Below, one piece after another: positions 8,576 to 16,074 of a stretch of DNA of 64,000 bases (the stretch's first letter is position 1; each line of letters starts with the position of its first letter). The translations under genes and the position numbers were made by a program. The DNA is from CALJDF01 sp038121105 (GTDB lineage: Bacteria; Pseudomonadota; Alphaproteobacteria; SHVP01), in the NCBI GenBank assembly GCA_038121105.1, contig JAYONB010000006.1, forward strand, positions 124,001-188,000, written 5' to 3'. Below the pieces are notes generated by a model, which saw only the letters and a list, made by a program, of their open reading frames with translations, did no database searches and was not told where the DNA came from.

Positions 8576-8602
8576 GTGGGGCCGACGTTGATTGTCGTCA
8601 AG
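8576..8602 (-). promoter_or_regulatory. Putative sigma-32 (RpoH) promoter for hsp20
   Basis: Read on the minus strand, a -35-like CTTGAC (8597-8602) is followed after 15 bases by CCCCAC (8576-8581), close to the heat-shock consensus CTTGAAA...CCCCAT. It lies directly upstream of the hsp20 start. Confidence 0.5.
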
Positions 8603-8609
8603 GCTCGGT

Positions 8610-8637
8610 TTGACCTCGCGCAATGGAGAGGCACAAT
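8610..8637 (+). promoter_or_regulatory. Putative sigma-70 promoter for the aminobenzoate-type CoA ligase
   Basis: TTGACC (8610-8615), a 16-base spacer and CACAAT (8632-8637) lie 20 bases before the ATG at 8657. The -10 matches only four of six consensus bases. Confidence 0.35.
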
Positions 8638-8656
8638 TGCGACGGAGGAAGGGGTT

Positions 8657-10294
8657 ATGTTTCAGCCAACCGGCCAGAGCGCCCATCGCGACACCTTTGC
8701 GCGCGACAACCTGCCGCCGCGCGACCTGTGGCCGGATATGAACTACGGCGCGGTACCCGACCTCGCGGCCTACCCGGCCCAGATCAACGTGGCGCGCGAT
8801 CTTCTGGATGTTCACGTGGCGGCGGGCTTCGGCGACCGCCCTGCCCTGCATTTCGGCGACCTGACGTGGCGCTATGCGGACTTGCAGGTGCGCGCGAACC
8901 AAATTGCCCATGTGTTGGTCGACGATTTGGGCTTGGAACCCGGCAATCGGGTGCTGTTACGGGCACCCAACAACCCGATGTTGGTGGCGACATGGTTTGC
9001 CGTGCTGAAAGCCGGCGGGATTTGCGTGACGACCATGCCGATGTTGCGCGCCGCCGAGTTGGTGCCGTTGATCGACACCGCCCAAGTCCGTCACGCATTG
9101 TGCGACATCGCGTTGGCCGACGACCTTGAGAAGGCCCGCAACGACGCGCCGGGCCTCACGTCGGTCCTGCACTTCGGCGCCGACGGTCGCGGCGACACCG
9201 CGCTGGAACAGGCGATGGCGGGCAAGCCCGAGACCTTCGAGACGGTCGACACGGCGGCCGACGACGTGGCGCTGATCGCCTTCACCTCGGGGACGACCGG
9301 CGGATCCAAGGGCACCGTCCATTTTCATCGGGACGTACTGGCGATTGCCGATCTATTTCCCAAGCATGTCATTTCGATCAACCGCGACGACGTCTTTGCC
9401 GGCTCGCCGCCGCTGGCGTTTACGTTTGGACTAGGCGCGCTGGTGGTGTTCCCGATGCGCTACGGCGCGTCCTCGGTGATGGTCGAACGATTTGGACCCG
9501 ACACGATGTTGGAGACCATCGCGCGGCATCGCTGCACCGGCATTTACACCGCACCGACGGCCTATCGTGCGATGTTGGCGAAGGTCGGCGACTACGACTT
9601 GTCGAGTTTGAAGGTGTGCGTCTCGGCCGGCGAGCATTTGCCGCGTGCCACGTGGGAGGCCTGGAAAGCGGCGACCGGGATTGCCTTGGTCGACGGATTG
9701 GGCGCGACCGAGTTGTTGCATATCTTCGTCTCGGCATCGGGCGAGGACATTCGACCTGGCGCGACGGGCAAAGCGATCCCCGGCTACGAAGCGCGGCTGA
9801 TCGACGCCAACGGCACCCCTTTGCCGCCCGGCGGCGAAGGGCGATTGGCGGTGCGCGGGCCGACAGGATGCCGTTATCTAGCCAATCCCGAACGGCAGAA
9901 AGGGTATGTGCTGGATGGTTGGAACCTGACCGGCGACGTCTATCGCCAGGACGAAGACGGCTACCTGCACTACGTCGCGCGCGCCGACGACATGATTATT
10001 TCGGCCGGCTACAACATCGCGGGCCCCGAAGTGGAGAACGCGTTGCTGACCCATCCTGCGGTACAGGAATGCGCCGTGGTCGGCGTGGCCGACCCCGAGC
10101 GCGGGCAGATCGTCAAAGCCCACGTCGTGCTGAAAGACGGGACCACCGGCGATGCCACATTGGCCAAAGCCTTGCAGGATCACGTCAAAGCGGAAATTGC
10201 GCCCTACAAATACCCGCGGGCGATTGCTTTTGCCGACGCGCTGCCGAAAACCCAAACCGGCAAAGTTCAGCGGTTCAAGCTGCGGGACGCCTGA
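8657..10294 (+). CDS. 2-aminobenzoate-CoA ligase-like / benzoate-CoA ligase family protein
   Basis: 545-residue adenylate-forming enzyme. The N-terminus HRDTFARDNLPPRDLWPDMN is the signature of proteins annotated as 2-aminobenzoate-CoA ligase. The P-loop AFTSGTTGGSKGTVHFH lies near residue 190, then GLGATELLHIF, the YLHYVARADDMIISAGYNI hinge and the final TGKVQRFKL lysine motif. It would form the CoA thioester of an aromatic acid for ring degradation. The ATG at 8657 has AGGAAGGGGTT before it. Its stop overlaps the start of the next gene (TGATG), so an oxidoreductase is translationally coupled. No aminobenzoyl-CoA monooxygenase is in view, so the substrate remains inference. Confidence 0.8.
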   Translation: MFQPTGQSAHRDTFARDNLPPRDLWPDMNYGAVPDLAAYPAQINVARDLLDVHVAAGFGDRPALHFGDLTWRYADLQVRANQIAHVLVDDLGLEPGNRVLLRAPNNPMLVATWFAVLKAGGICVTTMPMLRAAELVPLIDTAQVRHALCDIALADDLEKARNDAPGLTSVLHFGADGRGDTALEQAMAGKPETFETVDTAADDVALIAFTSGTTGGSKGTVHFHRDVLAIADLFPKHVISINRDDVFAGSPPLAFTFGLGALVVFPMRYGASSVMVERFGPDTMLETIARHRCTGIYTAPTAYRAMLAKVGDYDLSSLKVCVSAGEHLPRATWEAWKAATGIALVDGLGATELLHIFVSASGEDIRPGATGKAIPGYEARLIDANGTPLPPGGEGRLAVRGPTGCRYLANPERQKGYVLDGWNLTGDVYRQDEDGYLHYVARADDMIISAGYNIAGPEVENALLTHPAVQECAVVGVADPERGQIVKAHVVLKDGTTGDATLAKALQDHVKAEIAPYKYPRAIAFADALPKTQTGKVQRFKLRDA

Positions 10295-11103
10295 TGAAGG
10301 CGGTTCAGTTCGACCGTTTCGGCGGACCGGAGGTCCTGGACTACCGAGAGGTTGCCGCGCCCGAGCCGGGACCGCACGAGGTGCTGATCGACATCGCGTG
10401 TATCGGCGTCAACCATCTGGATATCGATGTGCGGGAGGGCGTGTCGGGATTGCCGGTCGCCCTGCCCCACACGTTGGGCACCGAGGCCGCCGGGGTGGTG
10501 TCGGCGATCGGCGCCACGGAGGGATTTGCCGTGGGCGACTCGGTCGCGACCTATGCGTTTCGTAGTTGCGGCGAAACGGTGGCCATTACAGGCGCCGGCG
10601 GTAGCGTCGGCTCCGCCGCCGTCGTGCTGGCCAAACACCTCGGCGCACGGGTCATCGGCATCGCAAGTAGCGAGGCGCGCTGCGCACGTATCGAAGACTC
10701 CGGTGCGGATCACACGATCAACTATCGCGCCGTCGATCTGACCGAGGGGTTGTTGGCGCTGACCGACGGCAAAGGCCTCGATCTTGTTTTCGACGTGGCC
10801 GGCGGCGAGGGATTGGTCGCCGCGATCAAGGGATTGGCCTGGGGCGGTCGAGTGGCGTTGGTCGGCGCCCATGCGGGCGAGGTGGTGCCCGTCGACATGG
10901 TCGATTTGTTTCGCCGCCACCTGACGATCTACGGCTGCGGGCGCTATACCCGCCCAATCCTCGAATCGGTGCTGGCGGCGCGCGCCGAAGGGCTTGGCGC
11001 ACCGCCGATCCATGCGACGCTGCCTCTTGCCGAAGCTGCCGAAGCGCAACGCTTAATGGAAAGCCGCGCCTTTTTCGGGCGGATCTTGCTCACCACGCAT
11101 TAG
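10294..11103 (+). CDS. Zinc-independent quinone oxidoreductase-like MDR protein with a large internal deletion
   Basis: 269 residues, against about 325-345 for medium-chain dehydrogenase/reductases. The GroES-like N-terminus is normal up to residue 89 (MKAVQFDRFGGPEVLDY, GTEAAGVVSAIG, FAVGDSVATYAF). The chain then jumps straight to the Rossmann strand (SCGETVAITGAGGSVGSAA), skipping the 60-70 residues that usually complete the catalytic domain and interdomain helices. The NADPH-binding half and C-terminus look complete. The reading frame is intact, so a product is made, but activity is doubtful. The ATG overlaps the ligase stop. Confidence 0.72.
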   Translation: MKAVQFDRFGGPEVLDYREVAAPEPGPHEVLIDIACIGVNHLDIDVREGVSGLPVALPHTLGTEAAGVVSAIGATEGFAVGDSVATYAFRSCGETVAITGAGGSVGSAAVVLAKHLGARVIGIASSEARCARIEDSGADHTINYRAVDLTEGLLALTDGKGLDLVFDVAGGEGLVAAIKGLAWGGRVALVGAHAGEVVPVDMVDLFRRHLTIYGCGRYTRPILESVLAARAEGLGAPPIHATLPLAEAAEAQRLMESRAFFGRILLTTH

Positions 11104-11179
11104 ACGCGCGGCCATCGCCGACGTGACATCGCGTTGCGGCGCGCCGACAATGGCGGCAAGACTTTTGGGAGGACATTAC

Positions 11180-12124
11180 GTGGAACATCGCACTTTGGGG
11201 CCGTCGGGCCTGTCGGTTTCGCTGGTCGGTCTGGGCTGCAACAACTTCGGTGGCCGGATTGGCGTGGATGAAACCCGCCAAGTGGTCGACCGGGCGCTCG
11301 ACCTCGGCATCAATTTTTTCGATACCGCCGATGTTTACGGCAATCGAGGCGGATCGGAAGATTGTCTTGGGCAGGTGATGGGCGACCGGCGCAAAGACAT
11401 CATTCTGGCGACCAAGTTCGCCATGCCGATGAGCGACGATCCGGCAATGAAGGGCGCCTCGCGCGACTACATCATGAAAGCGTGCGACGCGAGCCTGAAG
11501 CGGTTGAAGACCGATTGGATCGATCTCTATCAGGTGCACCAGCCCGACAGCGAAACGCCGATCGAAGAAACCTTGGGCGCCCTCGACGACTTGATCAAAC
11601 AAGGCAAGGTGCGCCACATCGGCAGTTCCAACTATTCGGCCGCGCAACTGGACGAAGCACAGGACGCCGCAGCCGGCAACGGGTGGGCCGCATTCGTTTC
11701 GTGCCAGGATCATTACAGTTTGCTGGCGCGCGAGATCGACGACGAGCTGCTGCCCGCCATCACGCGGCGCGATCTAGGGCTCCTGCCCTACTTCCCTTTG
11801 GCAAGCGGTTTCCTGACCGGCAAATACACGCGCGACAACCCGCCGCCGGAAGGTACCCGCATGGCCAACATGCCGCAGCTGGCCGACCGCTATATGACCG
11901 AGAAAAACTGGGACATCGTCGAAGGGCTCGACGCCTTCGCCAAGAAGCACAATCACACGCTGCTGGAGCTGGCGTTTGCGTGGCTCGCCGCGCGACCCAA
12001 CGTGTCGAGCATCATTGCCGGCGCAACGCACCCCGACCAGGTGAGCCAGAACGCCGCGGCGGTGGGTTGGACGCTGAACGCCGACGAGATGGCCGAGATC
12101 GACGCGATCACCGGCGGTGCGTGA
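11180..12124 (+). CDS. Aldo/keto reductase
   Basis: NAD(P)H-dependent carbonyl reductase of 314 residues with a TIM-barrel fold. The catalytic Asp and Tyr are in FFDTADVYG, the Lys in ILATKFAM and the His in IDLYQVHQPD. The cofactor end is present as WLAARPNVSSIIAGATHPDQV. The GTG at 11180 is chosen because GGGAGGACATTAC precedes it and homology starts there; the open frame runs 19 codons further up. It follows the oxidoreductase after 76 bases and may be transcribed separately. Substrate not deducible; the sequence resembles the YghZ/Tas-like branch. Confidence 0.85.
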   Translation: MEHRTLGPSGLSVSLVGLGCNNFGGRIGVDETRQVVDRALDLGINFFDTADVYGNRGGSEDCLGQVMGDRRKDIILATKFAMPMSDDPAMKGASRDYIMKACDASLKRLKTDWIDLYQVHQPDSETPIEETLGALDDLIKQGKVRHIGSSNYSAAQLDEAQDAAAGNGWAAFVSCQDHYSLLAREIDDELLPAITRRDLGLLPYFPLASGFLTGKYTRDNPPPEGTRMANMPQLADRYMTEKNWDIVEGLDAFAKKHNHTLLELAFAWLAARPNVSSIIAGATHPDQVSQNAAAVGWTLNADEMAEIDAITGGA

Positions 12125-12140
12125 GGCTTCTTCTAAGCCT
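12124..12140. terminator. Weak hairpin followed by T-rich tract
   Basis: A 6-bp stem AGGCTT/AAGCCT with a 5-base loop directly follows the aldo/keto reductase stop, with TTGCTTTC after it. It sits in the 56-base convergent gap. Confidence 0.35.
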
Positions 12141-12180
12141 TTGCTTTCAAAAAGCTTTCTGACGCGGAGCCACGCGCAGG

Positions 12181-13350
12181 TTATTCCGCGGCGTCGCTTT
12201 TCTTGCCATCTTCCGCGGCTTGGCGGTCGATGATGACTTGTTGGGCACGACGTGCCGAAGCCTTGAAGTCTTCTTGGCTGTCGCGCACCCAATCGTAGGA
12301 TTGACGGCGCTGGATGTTGTGACCTTGGAAGTGCGGCATGACGTGCCGGGCGAAGAGCTCGTAGGACTTGAGCTTGTCTTCGAACCGGGCCCAGTTGTGG
12401 TCGACCAGCAGGTAGCAGCCGAAGCCGCCCGTCGCTTCCTGGAGCGTCTCGATTTGGCGGATAGCATCGCTGGGATCGCCGATGACCGCGCGACCCACGC
12501 TGACGAGGTGCTCGGCGGGGTCGCCTTTGCCTTCGGGCGGCACCATGGGGTGGGTGGCGACGTCTTCGAAGTATTGGATCCACTCGTCGATCCCGTAGCG
12601 CACGTTGGCGAAGGCCTGTTCGCGCGTCTCCGCGATATGCACCAAGCCGACTAGACGCCAATCCCGGCGCTCCATGGGATGTCCGTTGGCCGCCGCGGTT
12701 TCGGTCGCGATTTCCCAATTTCGCGTGGCCGCGGCAATGCCTTCGGGAGAGGTGCCGCCCATCGCCATCAAGCCGGTGCCGAAACGACCGGCCGAGCGTG
12801 CGCCGGACGGCGTGAAGACGCTGGCCGTGGCGATTTGGATGGGTTCGTTGGCGTAGGGCCGCATCTGAAGACGCGCTTCGTTGAGCTCGAACCAATCGGT
12901 TTTCCGCGTGACGGTCTCGCCGTTGAACAAACGGATCATGACATCGAGGGCTTCGTCCATCATGTCGCGTTGGCGCTCGGGCGTAATGCCCAGTGCCTTG
13001 GCGTCCGACACCAGCGCCCCGGGCCCCGCGCCTAGCATCGCGCGGCCCCGCGTCATGTGGTGAAGCTGCATCATGCGGTCGGCAAGAATTAGGGGATGGT
13101 GGTAGGGCAACGACGAGACGCCGGTGCCAAGACGAATGCGTTTGGTGCGATCGCCGAGCACCGCCAAAACAAGCTCGGGCGAGGCAATGAGCTCGGTGCC
13201 CGCCGAGTGATGTTCGCCGATCCATGCTTCGTCGTAACCCAGGGCATCGAGATGCTCGACGGTTTGCATATCGCGCTCGATACACAAGGTCGGGTTTTCG
13301 TCGACCGGATGGATCGGCGGAATGAACGTGCCGAAACGAAGTTGAGTCAT
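12181..13350 (-). CDS. LLM-class flavin-dependent oxidoreductase (luciferase-like monooxygenase)
   Basis: 389 residues with the bacterial-luciferase TIM-barrel features: FGTFIPPIHP at the N-terminus, DEAWIGEHHSAGTELIASPE near residue 45, RIRLGTGVSSLPYHHPL near 75, and GRAMLGAGPGA. The long C-terminal region (VDHNWARFEDKLKSYELFARHVMPHF) resembles limonene-monooxygenase-like members of the family. Such enzymes use FMNH2 supplied by a separate reductase; none is adjacent. It lies in a minus-strand run with a cupin-like and an acyl-CoA-dehydrogenase-fold monooxygenase, suggesting an oxidative catabolic set. Confidence 0.85.
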   Translation of the reverse strand: MTQLRFGTFIPPIHPVDENPTLCIERDMQTVEHLDALGYDEAWIGEHHSAGTELIASPELVLAVLGDRTKRIRLGTGVSSLPYHHPLILADRMMQLHHMTRGRAMLGAGPGALVSDAKALGITPERQRDMMDEALDVMIRLFNGETVTRKTDWFELNEARLQMRPYANEPIQIATASVFTPSGARSAGRFGTGLMAMGGTSPEGIAAATRNWEIATETAAANGHPMERRDWRLVGLVHIAETREQAFANVRYGIDEWIQYFEDVATHPMVPPEGKGDPAEHLVSVGRAVIGDPSDAIRQIETLQEATGGFGCYLLVDHNWARFEDKLKSYELFARHVMPHFQGHNIQRRQSYDWVRDSQEDFKASARRAQQVIIDRQAAEDGKKSDAAE

Positions 13351-13434
13351 TGTGATCCTCCCACGCAGGCATTGTGGCAGCGCACGCCGACGCCACCTAG
13401 CCGGTTTGGCGTCGCCGTTCGGCGGGCGGGCGCG

Positions 13435-14202
13435 CTAAATCGGTTCGGGCGGGAACTGCATCACCAGAACGGCGGCGCCGGCATCCCCTGCCCGGAAAGT
13501 GTCGGTGTCGTTAGGGCCGATATGAACGCAGCTACCGGTCTCGAGCGCCTTGTCCTGGCCGTATATTTCGCCGGCGAGCACGAGGCCGAAGCGTCCCTCG
13601 CCCGGACGCGAAAGCGCCAGATCGGAATCGGCGCCGGCGCCTAGGCCGAAGGTCGACACGCCAAGGCCGTCTTCTTCGCAGGCCAGCGCGTCGTGACGAT
13701 CGACCGTCCCGGCGCCGAGCGGCGCTAGATCGGGCATGACGATTTCCTCGATCATGCGGAAGCGGCGGCGCACCTTGCGTAGGGTCGGCCGGCTCTGCGG
13801 CATCGTTTTGCCGCCCGAGTCCCATTGGTTGCGCAGCGTGAGGTAATGGGTCGCCTTGTCGTGGGTGACGATCGGACCGTACGGGGTGTGACCGTTGGCG
13901 TAATGAACCGCCAGGGGCGCGACCGGTTTTTTGCCGAAGACCGCTTCGCCGCGCAGGAAGACCTGGAATTGGTTGGTGTCGTGATAGTGCGGGGGCACGG
14001 TGGCCTGGGGCGGCTGCTCGACGTAATAGGCTTGCGGTTGGCCCATCGCGGAGTCCGGCGGGTTGGGATCGACGTTGGCCGGAAGCGCACCAAAGAACTG
14101 GGTGACGTAATAGTTCTCGTCACTGCCGGTTTCGGTGTAGCCGGGCACCATAAGGACTTGGCGGCGGGCAAAAGCTTCTTGTGTCGCGACGACATCGACC
14201 AC
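13435..14202 (-). CDS. Cupin-like hypothetical protein, about 255 aa
   Basis: Two beta-barrel-like halves are visible. The first has QATVPPHYHDTNQFQVFLRGEAVFG, with the HxH and Q/E spacing of cupin motif 1. The second (FGLVLAGEIYGQDKALETGSCVHIGPNDTDTF) resembles a degenerate cupin without the histidines. No enzyme class is assigned. Two GTG starts lie six bases apart; the one at 14202 has GGGAG seven bases before it, whereas the one at 14208 leaves a single base, so 14202 is preferred. It is transcribed away from the DszC-like gene's end and 84 bases ahead of the LLM monooxygenase. Confidence 0.68.
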   Translation of the reverse strand: MVDVVATQEAFARRQVLMVPGYTETGSDENYYVTQFFGALPANVDPNPPDSAMGQPQAYYVEQPPQATVPPHYHDTNQFQVFLRGEAVFGKKPVAPLAVHYANGHTPYGPIVTHDKATHYLTLRNQWDSGGKTMPQSRPTLRKVRRRFRMIEEIVMPDLAPLGAGTVDRHDALACEEDGLGVSTFGLGAGADSDLALSRPGEGRFGLVLAGEIYGQDKALETGSCVHIGPNDTDTFRAGDAGAAVLVMQFPPEPI

Positions 14203-14279
14203 GGGCACGCTCCCAATCTGTGAGCCCTAATTGTGGCGGCTGGGACGGGGTCCGTACAGGGGCAAATGAGGACGAGAAG

Positions 14280-15503
14280 CTAGGTGCCGACGCTGGGGAC
14301 CGGCGGCGCGCCGTCGATCTCAAAAGCGCCGATTTGCTGAGCCATGGCGTCGATGGGGTCGTGCACCGACAGGGTACGAGCGTTGCGCCAGAACCGGTCG
14401 AGCCGATACTTGTTGTTTGTGGCGCGACCACCGGCGAGGCCGTGGACCTGGCCCGTGACATCGAGCGCGGTCGCAACGATCACGGTTTTGGCCCGCATCA
14501 TCTGCACCGCGCAGGCGCCACGGTCGGCAGCCCCAATTTCGGCGTCCGCCACCATTTGGCTGGCATCGCGTTGCAACGCGTGGGCCGCGGCAAGAGCGGC
14601 GGAGGCGCGCCCGATGTGCAGCCGATTGACCGGATCGTCCGCGGCACGGTCGAGGGTCGGCAGATTGGGCCGAGCATGGTCGCGGACGAACGCAGCCATG
14701 GCGTCGAGCGCACCGAAACCCATGCCGAGAATGGTGGCGCCGATCAGGAGCTGAAAGAACGGGCCGATGACGCTGGCCGGGCCGGTGAGGCCGTCGGCGC
14801 CGGCGGCCATCGGGAAGAAAAAACGCGCCGGCACGAAGACGTTGTCGAAGGTGATGGTCCCGCTGCCGGTGGCGCGCTGGCCCATGTTATCCCAGTCGTT
14901 GTGGGGTTTGACGCCCTCGGCGTCCATGGGCACCAAGAGGTAGACCACGCCCTTGTCTTCGTCGCCGCGGATGCGCACCGGGGTAATGGTGTAAGTCGCG
15001 CCGGCGGTCCCGGTGTTGAACACTTTGACGCCGCTGAGGCGATAGCCGCCGTCGACCGGATCGGCGGTGACGTGATATTCGCCGCGGCGCGGCCCCGCTT
15101 CGGCGGCCGAGTTGGCAAGTCGTATGCCGTGGTTCAGCACGCCGTCGGCGATTTCTTCGCGAACCGCCTCGTCGACCTTGAGAGCCCCGCCGAAGATGAG
15201 CCGTGCGGCAACGAGGTGGATGCTCCAGATCTGCGCGGTGGCGCTTTCGCCGGCACTGAGTTCGGTCAGCAGGTCGGTGATCAACGGTAAGTCCGCCGCC
15301 AAGGCCTGGGCCGAGGCGATGCCGCCATACGCGGACGGAATGAGGAGCCGCGTCAGCCCGGCCTCGTGGATGCGCCGCAGATTATCGGCTGGGTCCTCGC
15401 CGGTGCGATCAATCTCGGCCGCGGTCTGGGTGAAGTCTAGGCGCAGTTGGTGCGCCGCCGCCGGCAAGGCGGCGCGAGCCGCGGCGTTGTCGTCTGTTGC
15501 CAC
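14280..15503 (-). CDS. Acyl-CoA dehydrogenase-fold flavin monooxygenase (DszC/SfnC-like)
   Basis: About 407 residues with the acyl-CoA dehydrogenase fold: helical N-domain, beta middle domain (GYRLSGVKVFNTGTAGATYTI) and helical C-domain. It lacks the usual catalytic glutamate region. It carries the RLDRFWRNARTLSVHDP box, the hallmark of group D flavin monooxygenases such as DszC, which use FMNH2 and O2. The first ATG (15521) has no ribosome site, whereas AGGAGAAAACCCA stands just before a GTG at 15503, which is preferred. The adjacent LLM-type enzyme is another reduced-flavin user, so a shared external flavin reductase is inferred. Confidence 0.8.
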   Translation of the reverse strand: MATDDNAAARAALPAAAHQLRLDFTQTAAEIDRTGEDPADNLRRIHEAGLTRLLIPSAYGGIASAQALAADLPLITDLLTELSAGESATAQIWSIHLVAARLIFGGALKVDEAVREEIADGVLNHGIRLANSAAEAGPRRGEYHVTADPVDGGYRLSGVKVFNTGTAGATYTITPVRIRGDEDKGVVYLLVPMDAEGVKPHNDWDNMGQRATGSGTITFDNVFVPARFFFPMAAGADGLTGPASVIGPFFQLLIGATILGMGFGALDAMAAFVRDHARPNLPTLDRAADDPVNRLHIGRASAALAAAHALQRDASQMVADAEIGAADRGACAVQMMRAKTVIVATALDVTGQVHGLAGGRATNNKYRLDRFWRNARTLSVHDPIDAMAQQIGAFEIDGAPPVPSVGT

Positions 15504-15552
15504 TGGGTTTTCTCCTGCCATGCTGGGGTTTTAACACACATGGAGGCTTGTC

Positions 15553-15951
15553 ATGGACGCCCAGCGCATTCACCTCGATCCCGATCCGTTCGATCAGTTC
15601 TACATCTCGCAAGGGTTTCGCATCGGCGATCTTATCCTGCTGTCGGGCCAGGTCGGAATCGGCGACGACGGCACCACCGTCGAGGGCGGCTTCGATACGC
15701 AGGCCGATCAGGCGATGCGCAATATCCAACGCGCCCTTCAGGCCGCGGGCAGCGATGTCGACAAAATCGTCAAGGTGACGATCTACGTCACCGATATGCA
15801 GTATCGCGAGAACGTGTTTGCCTTACGGCAACGTTGGTTCAAGGTACCCTACCCCGCCGACACGTTTGTCCAGGTGGCCGCGCTGGGCCGCCCGGAACGG
15901 CTGATCGAGATCGATGCAACGGCATTGGTCGAGGGCCAACTGCGGCCTTAG
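15553..15951 (+). CDS. RidA family protein (YjgF/YER057c/UK114)
   Basis: 132 residues covering the whole chorismate-mutase-like trimeric fold: ISQGFRIGDLILLSGQVGIGDDGT, GFDTQADQAMRNIQRALQAAGSDVDKIVKVTIYVT and C-terminal RLIEIDATALVEG. Canonical RidA uses an arginine in a C-terminal (N)R-x-P segment to hydrolyse enamine/imine intermediates. Here the equivalent region reads AALGRPERLIEIDA, so the arginine is kept but the context differs, which is usual for Rid subgroups outside RidA proper. GGAGGCTTGTC precedes the ATG. It is divergent from the DszC-like gene. Confidence 0.87.
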   Translation: MDAQRIHLDPDPFDQFYISQGFRIGDLILLSGQVGIGDDGTTVEGGFDTQADQAMRNIQRALQAAGSDVDKIVKVTIYVTDMQYRENVFALRQRWFKVPYPADTFVQVAALGRPERLIEIDATALVEGQLRP

Positions 15952-15993
15952 TCGGGGCTGCAGGAAGCAAGAAGCCCGCGCCTTGGGCACCAC

Positions 15994-16020
15994 GGGCCGA
16001 AGGTTTGGCCAAACCGGCCC
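15994..16020. repeat. 14-bp palindrome GGTTTGGCCAAACC inside a larger hairpin
   Basis: The perfect palindrome (16002-16015) is flanked by GGGCC (15994-15998) and GGCCC (16016-16020), giving a nested hairpin with a 3-base bulge. It sits between the RidA gene and the ABC exporter. It could end RidA transcription or be an operator for the exporter; there is no T-tract. Confidence 0.5.
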
Positions 16021-16074
16021 AGAGGTGCGAGTATCTCGCAAATCGTGATCCATACTCGAACCCCAAATTAGCGC

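Noticed and set aside
14181..15290. Long plus-strand reading frame (369 codons) opposite the DszC-like gene
   Set aside because: His-, Gly- and Ala-rich product without domains; it is the antisense shadow of a clearly homologous flavoprotein, as expected in GC-rich DNA.
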